Assembly: GCF_003217095.1 (NCBI RefSeq)
Contig: NZ_QJSR01000009.1
Location: forward strand, 1-64,000
Direction: 5' to 3'
DNA length: 64,000 bases
From: Rhizobium sp. PP-CC-3A-592
Lineage (GTDB): Bacteria; Pseudomonadota; Alphaproteobacteria; Rhizobiales; Rhizobiaceae
Part shown: in pieces, positions 50,214-60,502 of the stretch
How positions within the stretch are numbered: the stretch's first letter is position 1
How the letters are laid out: the number at the start of each line of letters is the position of its first letter
Position numbers and translations under genes: made by a program
The notes under the pieces: model-generated
Told to the model about the DNA's origin: nothing
Database searches by the model: none
What the model saw: only the letters and a program-made list of their open reading frames with translations

Positions 50214-53200
50214 CAGGCGTTACTTTCCGAAAGTCGGCGGACGATGGCGGAGAAGCCAGCGAGCGGGATGGGCAGCCATTTCGGCCGGTTACGGGCTTCG
50301 TAGGCGATTTCGTACGTCGCCTTTTCCAGAAGGAAGAGGTCGAGGATCTGCGTGCGGATCGCTTCCGGCATACGAAGGTGGTCCGACGTTTCGGTCACCG
50401 TGAAGTAGCTCGACAGAAATGCCGCCTCGGCCTTTTCGATGAAGGCGCGGATGAGAACCGTCCGTCGATCGTCGTTCGGGTCGGTCACCGCCTCATTGTC
50501 GAGTTCGGCCGTTGCGCCGAGGTAGCTCAGCGACCGCAACAGGCCGGCGACATCGCGCAGAGGATTGGTCTTTGCGCGGCGTTCATCGAGGTTCCGGGCC
50601 GGCTCGCCTTCGAAGTCGATAATATAGGCATCGGCTTCCGCGACGAGGATCTGGCCCAGGTGGAAGTCACCGTGGTTGCGGATCATGAGCGTGTCCGCTG
50701 CACGATCTGCGAGCGCGCCGATGGAGGCGAGCAGGGTCTCGCGCCCCTCGACCAGCCTTGAGATCTCCACGCCAAGGGCCGGATCGACGTCGCCACGTGC
50801 GCCGTCGAGAATATCAAGACCGTCCGAAATCTGGCCGATCACCTGACGGCGCATATCTTCTATGTCGTCCGTCCCGGCACGAACAGGGGCGAATGCCTCT
50901 TCGTCTGTCGGTTTCGCCAAGGCGACATGAAGTTCGCCGAGACGCGTGCCGACATTGGAGACGAAGTTCATCAGCGGCGAGAACAGGCCTTCCTGCACAT
51001 CGGTGGGGGCGATGTCGGAAACGGAGGTCAGCGTATCGTCGAGCGTGCGGCGCAGGGTGCTGAGCATCCAGGTCCAGGCGTCGCCCTGATTTCGGATGGC
51101 GCCCTGAATGATGATCAGCGTCGAGCGCGTGCCGTCCGGCGCGATGCGGGCGATCTCGCCGAGCAGCGGTGCGGTGTTGGCATAGCCGACGCTGGTCAGA
51201 TAGCGCGTCATCTCGACTTCCGGGTGGATGCCCGGGAAGATATGGCGGATGAGCTTGATCATCGCGATATCACCGACGATCAGCGAGCTGTTGGACTGCT
51301 CGGCCGACAGCCAGTGGATCAGCAGGTCGTCGCGCACGTCGATGCCATCGAGCTGGTCGCTTCCGATGAACTCCAGCGTGCCGCTCCGTCCGGAGATCTG
51401 CGTGCGTTCGCGCAGACCCTTGAGGACGCCGCGGGCAAAGGCTTCGACCGCAAAGCCGTCGGTTAGGAAGCCAACCCGCCGGCCCTGCCGCAGGCGGGCA
51501 AGTGCCAGCTGCTGGGCGAGGGCCGGCGGGTTGGCATCGTCCCAGGCGATCGCGAGCGGCAGCATGTAGGTTTCGGTATGCCCCTCGAGCTCGGCCTCAA
51601 GTTCGCCGAGCAGGATGTCGTGCGGGAAGCCCATGGGCACGGCGCTAACGATCTTGGCGCTATGCAGCGTCTCACCTTTCGAGCCAAACCAGCGGCGCTT
51701 GGCAAGATAGGAGGGGAGGACGTCGCGCGACAGGACGTTCGACAGACGCGGCTCCTCGACCACTTCCAGAAGGTCGCGGCGCAACACCATGGTCGCGAAA
51801 TCGGGCAGCTGTTCCGGCGGGTCGTTGCGCCAGGTCGGCCCGTCTGCTTCCGCGACGAGCTGGAACCAGAAGAAGCCGTAGGGCGGCAGGGTCAGGAGAT
51901 AGGTGAGCTGGCCGATGGGCGGGAAGGGCGACATACCGGTCAGTTTGATCGGTACGCGGTTCTCGAATTCGGAGAGATCAAGCTCGACCGCCTGCGGCAG
52001 GCGGGAGAGGTTGAAGACGCAGAGGATCGTATCACCCTCATATTCCCTGAGATAGGCGAGGATCTTGCGGTTGCCGGGCTTCAGGAAACGTTGCATGCCA
52101 CGGCCGAAGGCGACGTGACGACGGCGGAGCGCGAGCATGTGCCGCATCCAGTTCAGGAGCGAATGGGCGTCCACGGATTGCGCCTCGACGTTCACGGCCT
52201 CGTAGCCATAAAGCGGATCCATCACCGGTGGGAGAACGAGGCGAGCGGGATCGGCGCGTGAGAAGCCGCCATTGCGATCCGGCGACCACTGCATCGGCGT
52301 GCGGACACCATCGCGGTCGCCGAGATAGATATTGTCGCCCATGCCGATCTCGTCGCCATAATAGATGACGGGCGTGCCGGGCATGGAGAGCAGGAGCGCG
52401 TTCATCAACTCGACCCGGCGGCGGTCGCGCTCCATCAGCGGCGCGAGGCGACGGCGGATGCCGAGATTGATGCGGGCGCGGCGGTCGGCGGCGTAGATAT
52501 TCCAGAGGTAGTCCCGCTCCGCATCCGTCACCATTTCAAGCGTCAGTTCGTCATGGTTGCGCAGGAAGATCGCCCACTGGCAATTCTCCGGAATATCGGG
52601 CGTCTGGCGCATGATGTCGGTGATCGGAAAGCGGTCTTCCTTGGCGATCGCCATGTACATGCGCGGCATCAGCGGGAAGTGGAACGCCATGTGGCACTCG
52701 TCGCCACTGCCGAAATATTCGTTGGTATCCTCTGGCCACTGGTTGGCTTCGGCGAGCAGCATGCGGCCGGGATGGCTCGCATCCAGCGCCGCGCGGATCT
52801 GCTTTAGGATATCATGGGTTTCGGCCAGGTTCTCGTTGTTGGTCCCCTCGCGTTCGATCAGGTAGGGGATGGCGTCCAGCCGGAAGCCGTCGATGCCGGT
52901 TTCCAGCCAGAAGCGCATGACGGACAGAAGCTCTTCCAGGACTTGTGGATTGTCGAAGTTCAGGTCCGGCTGGTGGGAGTAGAAGCGGTGCCAGTAATAG
53001 GCGCCGGCGACCGGGTCCCAAGTCCAGTTGGATTTCTCCGTATCGATGAAGATGATGCGAGTTTCCGGGAACTTCTGGTCCGTATCCGACCAGACGTAGA
53101 AATCACGCTCGGGCGAGCCTGCCGGCGCGTTGCGGGCGCGCTGGAACCACGGGTGCTGGTCGGAGGTGTGGTTGATGACCAGTTCGATGATGACCCGGAT

Positions 53201-53548
53201 GCCTCGCTCATGGGCGGCATCCACGAAGGTACGGAACTCGTCCATCGTGCCGTAGTCGGGACTGACATCGCCGTAGTCGGCAATGTCATAGCCGTCGTCC
53301 CGTCGCGGCGACGGGAAGAAGGGGAGCAGCCAGATCGCGGTGACGCCGAGCGACGAGATATGGTCGAGCTTCTCCTGCAAACCCTTGAAGTCGCCGATGC
53401 CATCGCCGTTTCCATCGTAAAACGACTTGATGTGCAGCTGGTAGATGATCGCGTCTTTATACCATAGCGGGTCTGAGGAGCCGCTTTCGGCGTGCGCCTG
53501 CGGGCGGGTGCGGCTGTCGTCCTCAGCCTGATCGGAGAGCATATCCAT
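50213..53548 (-). CDS. treS: trehalose synthase-maltokinase fusion (TreS-Mak)
   Basis: The protein is 1111 aa. Residues ~25-570 form GH13 trehalose synthase ([18 protein letters not shown] at the start, [37 protein letters not shown]). Residues ~600-1111 form maltokinase: an N-terminal cap with [12 protein letters not shown], and the kinase catalytic segment [12 protein letters not shown] ... [16 protein letters not shown] near 1000. TreS interconverts trehalose and maltose, and Mak phosphorylates maltose to maltose-1-phosphate for GlgE. The fusion is common in proteobacteria. It lies 12 bases after glgE in the transcript. Confidence 0.95.
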
Positions 53549-53560
53549 GTCGGTTCCTCC

Positions 53561-56500
53561 CTATCGAACCCGCCAGATGCCAAAGGGCATCGACGGATCG
53601 AGGCGGATGCGTTGTATCTTTCCCGTCCAGGTGAAGGCCCGGTTGGCAATGAGATCTTCCATGGGAAGCGAGCCGTTGTCGGCAAGGTTCCATGACCAGA
53701 GCGGCACCTCGACATCCGCTTCCTGCGCCGCGTGCGGATCGAGGCTGATGGCGATTAGCACCACGTTCTCGCGGCCGGCGCTGGCCTTTTCGAAGAACAT
53801 GACATTGTCGTTCCAGGCCGGCAGCAGCGTCAGGCCGAGATGCGAATGAAGCGCAGGATTCTCGCGGCGGATGCGGTTAAGCAGGGCGATCTCGCCCTTG
53901 ATGTGGCCCGGCCGGTCATAGTCCCATGCCCGGATCTCGTACTTCTCGCTGTCGGCATATTCCTTGCGCTTGGCATCCGGCCGGCCTTCGCAGAGCTCGA
54001 AGCCGTTGTAGACGCCCCAGAGTCCCGAAAGCGTCGCGGCGAGCGCGGCGCGGATGAGATAGGCCGGGCGCGGCGCGTTCTGCAGGAAGTCCGGGTTGAT
54101 ATCATGGGTGTTGACGAAGAAGTGCGGGCGGAAGAACTCCTTCGGCTCCTGCGTCGTGATTTCCCGCATGTATTCCTCAAGCTCCCACTTCTCGTTACGC
54201 CAAGTGAAGTAGGTGTAGGATTGCGAGAAACCGACTTTCGCCAGACGGTACATGACCTTCGGCTTGGTGAAGGCTTCCGACAGGAAAACAACATCGGGAT
54301 GACGGCCGCGAATATCGGCGATCAGCCACTCCCAGAAGGGAAACGGCTTGGTGTGAGGATTGTCGACGCGGAAGAGCTTGACGCCCTGATCGACCCAATG
54401 CTGGACGACGTCGCGCAGCGTTTCCCACAGCGATGGCACGGCGTCCTTCGCGTAGAAATCGACGTTGACGATGTCCTCATATTTCTTCGGCGGGTTTTCG
54501 GCATAGCGAATGGTGCCGTCGGGCCGCCAGTCGAACCAACCGGGGTGATCCTTCAGCCAAGGATGATCCGGCGAGGCTTGGATGGCGAGGTCGAGCGCGA
54601 TTTCGAGCCCGTGATCGGCGGCAGCCGCGACCAGCCTTCGGAAATCCTCAAGCGAGCCAAGTTCCGGATGGATCGCATCATGGCCGCCTTCCGGAGAGCC
54701 GATGGCATAGGGGCTGCCCGGATCGGTTGGGCTGGGCGTCAGCGTGTTGTTGCGGCCTTTGCGGTTCGTCGTGCCGATCGGGTGGATCGGCGGGAAATAG
54801 AGGACGTCGAAGCCCATCTCACGGATGGCGGGTAGTCGGCCGATGACGTCGTCAAACGTGCCGTGGCGGTTCGCATCGCCGCTTTGCGAGCGCGGGAAGA
54901 CCTGAAACCAGCTGGCAAAACCGGCGGCTTTCCGTTCGGCATCGACGGGGATGACGGCGGAGCGAACGCTGAAGGGCCGGCGGTCTGCGCGGGCCATGAG
55001 GGCGAAGGTTTCCGGTGCCAGCAGGCACTTGGTCTTCGCGTCCGCATCCTCTTGCGTCAGCGTTGCAAGAAGTGCTTTCAGTTCGGGTTGAACCCGCTGG
55101 GGACCGTGTTCTTCTGCGGCCTTGATGAGGTTGATGCCTTCCTGGATCTCGAGCGTCAGATCGAGATTGGCCTCATGCTTCTTGCCGAGTTCGTAGCGGA
55201 AGATGGCGTAGGGGTTGCGCCAAGCCTCCACGACATATTCGTGGCGACCCATGCGCTTCAGGGTCAATTCCGCTTTCCAATGGTCGTTGACGACGAACTG
55301 CATCGGCACTTCGGTCCACTCCTGCGCATCCACCGGACGCCAGAGGAGCACGGCGGCCAGTGGGTCATGGCCGTCACCGAAAATATCGGCTTCCACCTTC
55401 ACGACATCGCCGACGACGCGCTTTACCGGGAAGCGGCCTTCGTCAACCGCAGGTGCGACCTTCTCGATGGCCAGACGTGGCGTATCCGCGGCGGCACGCG
55501 CATCCATTGCAGCGCCTGCCATGAGGATTGGCTTGGAGGCCGTGCCCTCGAAGATGCGTAGCTCGCCCGGTGCAAGCCGCACATCGGCATCGAGCGCGCG
55601 TTCGGGCCGAGCGATATCGCACAGCGGCAGGAAGGCGGATGCAGCCTCGCGGATCGCATTGAACGGTGCTGCGGCGCTACGGCGAAGATCGCGGTTGCAG
55701 ACGATCACACGCACGGTCTCTGCCTGACGAAGGTCCGCGTGGTCGCCCTGTACGAGAGCGCTTACGGATGTCGCGCTGCCGGCAATCAGGGTCAGCGGCG
55801 TTGCAGCCGACGGTGTCGTGGCAGCAAGCCGTTCGTTGAGGGACCGTATCTCGGAGGAGATGTCGAAGGCGCCTTGGGATTTCAGGGCGCGGATGCCGCC
55901 GCCATGACCATGCATCGGGTCCAGCGGTGTCGATGCGCCGAACTCGAAGCCCATCGGGATCAGGATGCCTTGGCCAACCGTCGCGGAGAGGCCGAGCGTG
56001 CGGATGGCGCGCCGCTTCAGGATTTCGCTGCTCTCCGTGCCGTGGGCGATGCGCTTGGCGAACGGCGCTTCGGGAAAGGCGATTTGGTAGGCGAAATTCC
56101 GCTGAAGCTCGTACTCATCGAGAAGCCAGCGATCCCTGAGGTTCCACCAGGCGAGCGATGAGAAGCTGCCCTCGAAACCGGCTTCCGCCAGGGCCTTGCG
56201 GTCATCGAAGGTCGTGCCCGGCGTCCAGGCAAGGAAGCGGACCTGCGGCTGGCGCTGGTGAACATTCGAGATCAGCGTCCGCCATGCGTCCGCCGGTATG
56301 GTGGCAAGGCCGACGCAGCGGAAGCCGCTGACGCCGGCGTCGGCGAGCGTCTGGATGCGATCCGCCCACGTTGCGACCAGCGTGGTTTCCGAGTCGGCAT
56401 CATGCGCGCGAATGGCGCGGCTGCCGGCGACGGTGGGCGAGATACGCGGATCGACGGGGCTGCCGGTGTCGGAATGGGTATCAGCTTCGCGTCCGACGAC

Positions 56501-56809
56501 GATATCCAGCATCAGGGAAAGGCCATGTTGTCGCGCGGCATCGACCAGAGCCGATACGCCCTCCTCGACGCTCTCGCCAAGCCCGAGCTCCGGGTTCAGC
56601 TTTTCGAAGTCGACCGTGACGAACACACTGGTTGCATCACCCTTCTGGAAGACGGGCGCTGATAGGACCGTGTCGAAACCGAGCGTCGCCGCATGCGCAA
56701 ACGCCGCGTCCCACGCCTCTATGCCTCGCAATTGCAAGGGGTGGACATAGTAGATCCGCGGCGGCGTGATGACAGGTGTGTGTGCTTCGGCAAGCGAATG
56801 AACATTCAT
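53561..56809 (-). CDS. glgE: alpha-1,4-glucan:maltose-1-phosphate maltosyltransferase GlgE, with extra N-terminal amylase-like domain
   Basis: The protein is 1082 aa. Residues ~430-1082 are a full GlgE. The N-terminal domain is AIEKVAPAVDEGRFPVKRVVGD. The GH13 barrel contains FDVLYFPPIHPIG, KLFRVDNPHTKPFPFWEW (nucleophile Asp), DVVFLSEAFTKPKVMY (acid/base Glu) and FFVNTHDINPD. It extends alpha-glucan from maltose-1-phosphate. The first ~420 residues are a further amylase-like fold (SLMLDIVVGRE ... GVSGFRCVGLATIP) that lacks the expected Asp/Glu catalytic set, so it is probably structural or glucan-binding. Canonical GlgE is only about 660-700 aa. Confidence 0.94.
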   Translation of the reverse strand: MNVHSLAEAHTPVITPPRIYYVHPLQLRGIEAWDAAFAHAATLGFDTVLSAPVFQKGDATSVFVTVDFEKLNPELGLGESVEEGVSALVDAARQHGLSLMLDIVVGREADTHSDTGSPVDPRISPTVAGSRAIRAHDADSETTLVATWADRIQTLADAGVSGFRCVGLATIPADAWRTLISNVHQRQPQVRFLAWTPGTTFDDRKALAEAGFEGSFSSLAWWNLRDRWLLDEYELQRNFAYQIAFPEAPFAKRIAHGTESSEILKRRAIRTLGLSATVGQGILIPMGFEFGASTPLDPMHGHGGGIRALKSQGAFDISSEIRSLNERLAATTPSAATPLTLIAGSATSVSALVQGDHADLRQAETVRVIVCNRDLRRSAAAPFNAIREAASAFLPLCDIARPERALDADVRLAPGELRIFEGTASKPILMAGAAMDARAAADTPRLAIEKVAPAVDEGRFPVKRVVGDVVKVEADIFGDGHDPLAAVLLWRPVDAQEWTEVPMQFVVNDHWKAELTLKRMGRHEYVVEAWRNPYAIFRYELGKKHEANLDLTLEIQEGINLIKAAEEHGPQRVQPELKALLATLTQEDADAKTKCLLAPETFALMARADRRPFSVRSAVIPVDAERKAAGFASWFQVFPRSQSGDANRHGTFDDVIGRLPAIREMGFDVLYFPPIHPIGTTNRKGRNNTLTPSPTDPGSPYAIGSPEGGHDAIHPELGSLEDFRRLVAAAADHGLEIALDLAIQASPDHPWLKDHPGWFDWRPDGTIRYAENPPKKYEDIVNVDFYAKDAVPSLWETLRDVVQHWVDQGVKLFRVDNPHTKPFPFWEWLIADIRGRHPDVVFLSEAFTKPKVMYRLAKVGFSQSYTYFTWRNEKWELEEYMREITTQEPKEFFRPHFFVNTHDINPDFLQNAPRPAYLIRAALAATLSGLWGVYNGFELCEGRPDAKRKEYADSEKYEIRAWDYDRPGHIKGEIALLNRIRRENPALHSHLGLTLLPAWNDNVMFFEKASAGRENVVLIAISLDPHAAQEADVEVPLWSWNLADNGSLPMEDLIANRAFTWTGKIQRIRLDPSMPFGIWRVR

Positions 56810-56917
56810 GGGCTGTCTCGCGTTGTTTCATCGAGAACCGTGCGAACCCCAAGCTTGTTCCACATCGTCTTGCCGATCGTGGCAGAACGATGCAATCAAC
56901 TACGCGCAAACGTCATG

Positions 56918-58783
56918 CTACGACCGCGGGCGTTCCTCCCGCATGACCGTGGATATGGCGATGAGAAGCGGCGCCTCGGACAGGGCTTCGAGGGCCACGG
57001 AGAGCTTTGGCTTCCAGTTCGGATAGCTGTCGCTCGTTCCTGGGACGTTGGTCGGGTCCTTCTCTCCGGTCATATCGGCGAGACGCACGGCAGAGAGCGC
57101 CGATGCCGTCCTGGCGATGAAGCGGTGGGCGTCGACGACGATACTGGTTAAGGCCTGATCCTGTGCCGAACCCGAAGGCAGGTGGGGAGGTTGCGCGATA
57201 CCCGCGTCGTCGAGTGCCCGTGCCAGATCCTTCCGCTCCGTCTTGCGCTCTTCCTGATGTGCCTTGGTGATATCCGGCGGCAGGATGCCATGGTCGGCGC
57301 GGGTGGTGATATCCGCACCACGCCACCAACCGGCGAGCGTCTGGTGATCATGCGTGGAGATGCAGGCGAGCGATAGAGCCGGATACTCTTCCCCCGGTTT
57401 GAAGCCATCTTCGGTGCGCTCGTAGGAGAGGATCCGGTAGGAGAGGATGCGTGCCTCCGTGAGATCGTCCTGCAGGCCATCGGGGAGCACGCCGAGATCC
57501 TCGCCGATGACGAGGCATTCATGGTGCCCGGAGGTTTCCGCGAGAATGCCGAGAAGATCCTTTTCCGGATACGCGACATAGGCGCCGCCATCCGGCTTGA
57601 GGTCAAGCGGGACGAGGAACAGGCGGCGCAGGGCCGCGGCGTGATCGATGCGGATGGCGCCGGCATAGCGCATGGCAGCGGTCACCATGCGCCGATAGGG
57701 AGAGGGGTCGCCGCTCGCGATGGCTGCCGGCTGGAAGGCGGCGAGATGCCAATCCTGCCCGTCCGCAGCGAAGGGATCCGGCGGGCTGCCGACCGTAGCC
57801 GCGGAAACGTAGAGATCGCGCTCGCCCCAGGTGGCGGCGCCGTCCAGCGCCTCGCCGACCGCGAGATCGAGATAGAGTCCGATCCGCATGCCGGCCGCTT
57901 TCGCGGCCTTGGAGGCCGCGTCGAGCTGGCAGTGCGCCAGCCATTGCAGCCACATATGGAAGTGGATCTGGTCCTCGTGCGTTTCGGCAAAGGCTGCGAC
58001 GTCGGGGCTCTCCGGGTCCTTGAAGCTCTCCGGCCATGCATGCCAGCCGGCGCCGAGGCCTTGGGCCGACATCGTGAAGGACAGGGCTTCGAACAGCGCG
58101 TGGAGACGCAAAGGCGCGCCCTCGCGCGTGATGAAGGTCTCGAAATCTTCCGGGTCGGATGATCCGTTCCGCTCAGGCGTCCAGCCTGTCCAGATGTCGC
58201 GGAGAGTTTCCAGCTTCAGGCTGCAGACGCCGACATAATCGACCAGCGTGGTTTCCCGCAGTTCGGCTGCCTTGCGCTCTACATCCGGGTGCGGCTCATA
58301 ACCGGGAACGCGGTCGACGGCGATGTAGAGCGGGTTCAGGCGCTGGCGGCTGGAGGGTTCATAGGGGCTGCAACGATCGGGGTCGGCAAGGAACGGCGCG
58401 TGCAGCGGCGTCAGTCCGATGAAGTCGGCGCCGAGCGGCCCGAACACACGGGCGATATCGCAGAGATCCTGAAAATCGCCGATGCCCCAGTTGCGGGACG
58501 AGCGAAGCGCGTAGGGCTCGAGCGTCACGCCCCAGACGCGGGTTTTTCCGAGGAAAGGCGGGAAGTAGGAGGCGGGCAGTGTTTTCGTCGTCGCGGTCTT
58601 CTGGCCGGCTAAGGGCTCGCCCGGTTGCTCGGGGGCATCGAGATCGACGTTCAGCGCCTCGAGAATCTTGATCTTCGTCTCGGTGGAGACCGTAACCTCA
58701 TGCTTCTCAGGGCTCGGTCGTGTTTCGCCGATACCGTGCCGGCGTGCAACCTCGTCGATCGTCTCGCGCTTCATGGATGTCAT
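56918..58783 (-). CDS. malQ: 4-alpha-glucanotransferase MalQ
   Basis: The protein is 621 aa from the ATG at 58783. An in-frame ATG three codons on, at 58774, is better spaced from AGAAGG, and a longer reading reaches 58849. The GH77 pattern is clear: TLEPYALRSSRNWGIGDFQDL, DFIGLTPLHAPF, AIRIDHAAALRRLFLVP (nucleophile Asp), CLVIGEDLGVLPDGLQDDL (acid/base Glu) and CISTHDHQTLAGWW. It moves maltodextrin segments between chains. It is the first gene of the alpha-glucan cluster, 108 bases ahead of glgE. Confidence 0.95.
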   Translation of the reverse strand: MTSMKRETIDEVARRHGIGETRPSPEKHEVTVSTETKIKILEALNVDLDAPEQPGEPLAGQKTATTKTLPASYFPPFLGKTRVWGVTLEPYALRSSRNWGIGDFQDLCDIARVFGPLGADFIGLTPLHAPFLADPDRCSPYEPSSRQRLNPLYIAVDRVPGYEPHPDVERKAAELRETTLVDYVGVCSLKLETLRDIWTGWTPERNGSSDPEDFETFITREGAPLRLHALFEALSFTMSAQGLGAGWHAWPESFKDPESPDVAAFAETHEDQIHFHMWLQWLAHCQLDAASKAAKAAGMRIGLYLDLAVGEALDGAATWGERDLYVSAATVGSPPDPFAADGQDWHLAAFQPAAIASGDPSPYRRMVTAAMRYAGAIRIDHAAALRRLFLVPLDLKPDGGAYVAYPEKDLLGILAETSGHHECLVIGEDLGVLPDGLQDDLTEARILSYRILSYERTEDGFKPGEEYPALSLACISTHDHQTLAGWWRGADITTRADHGILPPDITKAHQEERKTERKDLARALDDAGIAQPPHLPSGSAQDQALTSIVVDAHRFIARTASALSAVRLADMTGEKDPTNVPGTSDSYPNWKPKLSVALEALSEAPLLIAISTVMREERPRS

Positions 58784-58917
58784 CGCCTTCTGAGGAAGTC
58801 CTGATATGGGTAATTCAGGGAGACCTAAGGCGGTTCGTCCGGATGGCAAACGGCGGCGATGCGAATGTCATGACACGGGTCGCTTCCCGAAGACGGGAAA
58901 AAGCCCGGCTGCCAGCC

Positions 58918-59100
58918 TCAGTGGCTCGTCGCCGCCTTGGCCTGACGCATAGCAGCCAGATATTTCTCGCCTGGGCGCGAGGTCATGGCGGCAACCTTGA
59001 TGCGGGTCTGTTCGCGGTGGGCCTCGGCACGCTGGCGGGCGGCTTCGCCCTGGGCGATCAGGATCCGGACGCTTTCGCGCAATTCGATCTGCTTATCCAT
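58918..59100 (-). CDS. small charged protein, uncharacterised
   Basis: The protein is 60 aa from the ATG at 59100, with GAGG upstream. It is almost wholly one amphipathic helix rich in Glu, Arg and Ala (RESVRILIAQGEAARQRAEAHREQTR). It begins nine bases after the gene at 59109 ends, so the two form an operon. No family recognised. It is upstream of malQ on the same strand. Confidence 0.65.
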   Translation of the reverse strand: MDKQIELRESVRILIAQGEAARQRAEAHREQTRIKVAAMTSRPGEKYLAAMRQAKAATSH

Positions 59101-59108
59101 CGCATACC

Positions 59109-59348
59109 TCATGCTGCTGCGAGATCGGCAACCTCGCCGAACTGGATGATCAGGCGGGGATCGCTCATGTCCCCGGACTCCTCGTCGACCTTGACCGCAT
59201 AGGCTGCCACGCCGGGAAAGCGGGTGGACATGGAGGTCGCGATCTTCTCGGCGCTGACGGCATTCGACGCCTGGCGCATCTCGCCGGGGGCAACGCCGCC
59301 GCGGACCTTCTTGAAGGGCAAGACAATGAATTTCTCTGCTATTGCCAT
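59109..59348 (-). CDS. small protein, uncharacterised
   Basis: The protein is 79 aa, with AGGAG ten bases before the ATG. The sequence MAIAEKFIVLPFKKVRGGVAPGEMRQASNAVSAEKIA, then RFPGVAAYAVKVDEESGDMSDPRLIIQFGEVADL, looks like a compact alpha/beta fold. I know no named family. It is paired with the helical protein gene at 58918. Confidence 0.7.
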   Translation of the reverse strand: MAIAEKFIVLPFKKVRGGVAPGEMRQASNAVSAEKIATSMSTRFPGVAAYAVKVDEESGDMSDPRLIIQFGEVADLAAA

Positions 59349-59801
59349 CTCGAACCATCTCCTGATTTGTTCTCTAAATGTTCTATTTTTGAGCGCATGT
59401 CAAGGGATCTGTTTTCACGGGCAGCCATCGCTGTCGAGGGGGACATCGCAGGCGTGCAGCAGGCTTGTCTTTCAGGTGTATAATCGAAGAAAAATTACTT
59501 CTCTAGATTGTGTAAAAGATCGTAAGTAAAAATATAAATTAATTGGAATGATGCATTAAATCGGTTTTAACGCTCTTGAGCGAAAGTTCTCTCTATCAGA
59601 TCGGCCCGGGAAACCGGCTTCTGATCCGCATGAAGCGGATCGTCACGAGTGCCCGATCATTCCCCATTTTTTCGACCTCGGCACTGCCAGTGCCTCCTAA
59701 ATGCATGAACGGTGCTCTACAGGCGCCGCCATCAACATTCCTGTCCCTCATGGGGACGCGGCTGTGGGCTCTGCCGCGCCCGTCGTTAAGGTTCTCTTCG
59801 T
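59349..59801. other. intergenic region between divergent units
   Basis: About 450 bases without a convincing gene. The stretch 59490-59575 is strongly A/T-rich and may hold promoters for the chemotaxis-like operon to the right and the small genes to the left. No clear operator or terminator was identified. Confidence 0.6.
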
Positions 59802-60137
59802 ATGTCTGTTCAAGATCCCATGCCCTCGCTGCCTCTTGTGCTTCCGGTTGCATTGACCATTCGCCAATCCCGAGACATCGCCGAGATGCTGCGGACCGCT
59901 TTCGAGCACTCCGGCGACGTTGTCATCGATGTTCCGGACGCTGCTGAAGCCGATCTTTCGTTCATCCAGCTTCTCGAAGCTTCGCGGCGCTATGCCGAGA
60001 CGCTCGGCCGCAGCTTTTCCCTCTCGAGGCCTGCTGAAGGCAGCCTGTTGTCGACGCTCGCGCGCGGCGGATTTCTCACCGACATGACCCCGCAAGACAG
60101 CCGGTTCTGGCTGCACGGCAAGGAACAGATGCAATGA
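59802..60137 (+). CDS. STAS-domain protein of chemotaxis-like operon
   Basis: The protein is 111 aa. The pattern LPVALTIRQSRDIAEMLRTAFEHSGDVVIDVPDAAEADLSFIQLLEASRRYAETLGR is a STAS domain (strand, helix, then the conserved D-L-S-F-I-Q-L loop; the serine of D-(L)-S could be phosphorylated as in SpoIIAA/MlaB types). It is the first gene of the operon and overlaps cheY by four bases. A STAS protein instead of CheB/CheR/CheD at the head suggests a non-flagellar or alternative chemosensory pathway. Confidence 0.85.
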   Translation: MSVQDPMPSLPLVLPVALTIRQSRDIAEMLRTAFEHSGDVVIDVPDAAEADLSFIQLLEASRRYAETLGRSFSLSRPAEGSLLSTLARGGFLTDMTPQDSRFWLHGKEQMQ

Positions 60138-60502
60138 GCGCCCATATTCTCACCGTCGACGACAGCGCCAGCATCCGGATGACCACCCGGATCGCGCTGA
60201 CGGGTGCCGGCTATCAGGTGACCGAGGCCGTGGATGGTGTCGATGGTCTGGCCAAGGCCAAAGGCGGCCGCTTCGACATGATCGTCACCGACCTGAACAT
60301 GCCCAACATGAACGGCCTTGCCATGATTCAGGCGCTGCGCGCCTCGCCTGCCCATACGGGCATCCCGATCATCTTCCTGACGACCGAGTCGGATGCCGAG
60401 ATGAAGGCGCAGGCCAAGGCCGCAGGCGCGACGGGCTGGATCACCAAGCCGTTCGATCCCGAGCAGCTCGTCAAGATCACCCGGAAGGTGTTGGGCAAAT
60501 GA
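60134..60502 (+). CDS. cheY: CheY-like response regulator
   Basis: The protein is 122 aa and is a receiver domain only. Acidic residues are D9/D10, the phosphorylation site is D53 in MIVTDLNMPNMNG, Thr is near 84 in FLTTESD, and Lys is near 106 in ITKPFDPEQL. It overlaps both neighbours by four bases. There is no output domain, so it probably acts by binding a target protein, as CheY does. Confidence 0.93.
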   Translation: MSAHILTVDDSASIRMTTRIALTGAGYQVTEAVDGVDGLAKAKGGRFDMIVTDLNMPNMNGLAMIQALRASPAHTGIPIIFLTTESDAEMKAQAKAAGATGWITKPFDPEQLVKITRKVLGK

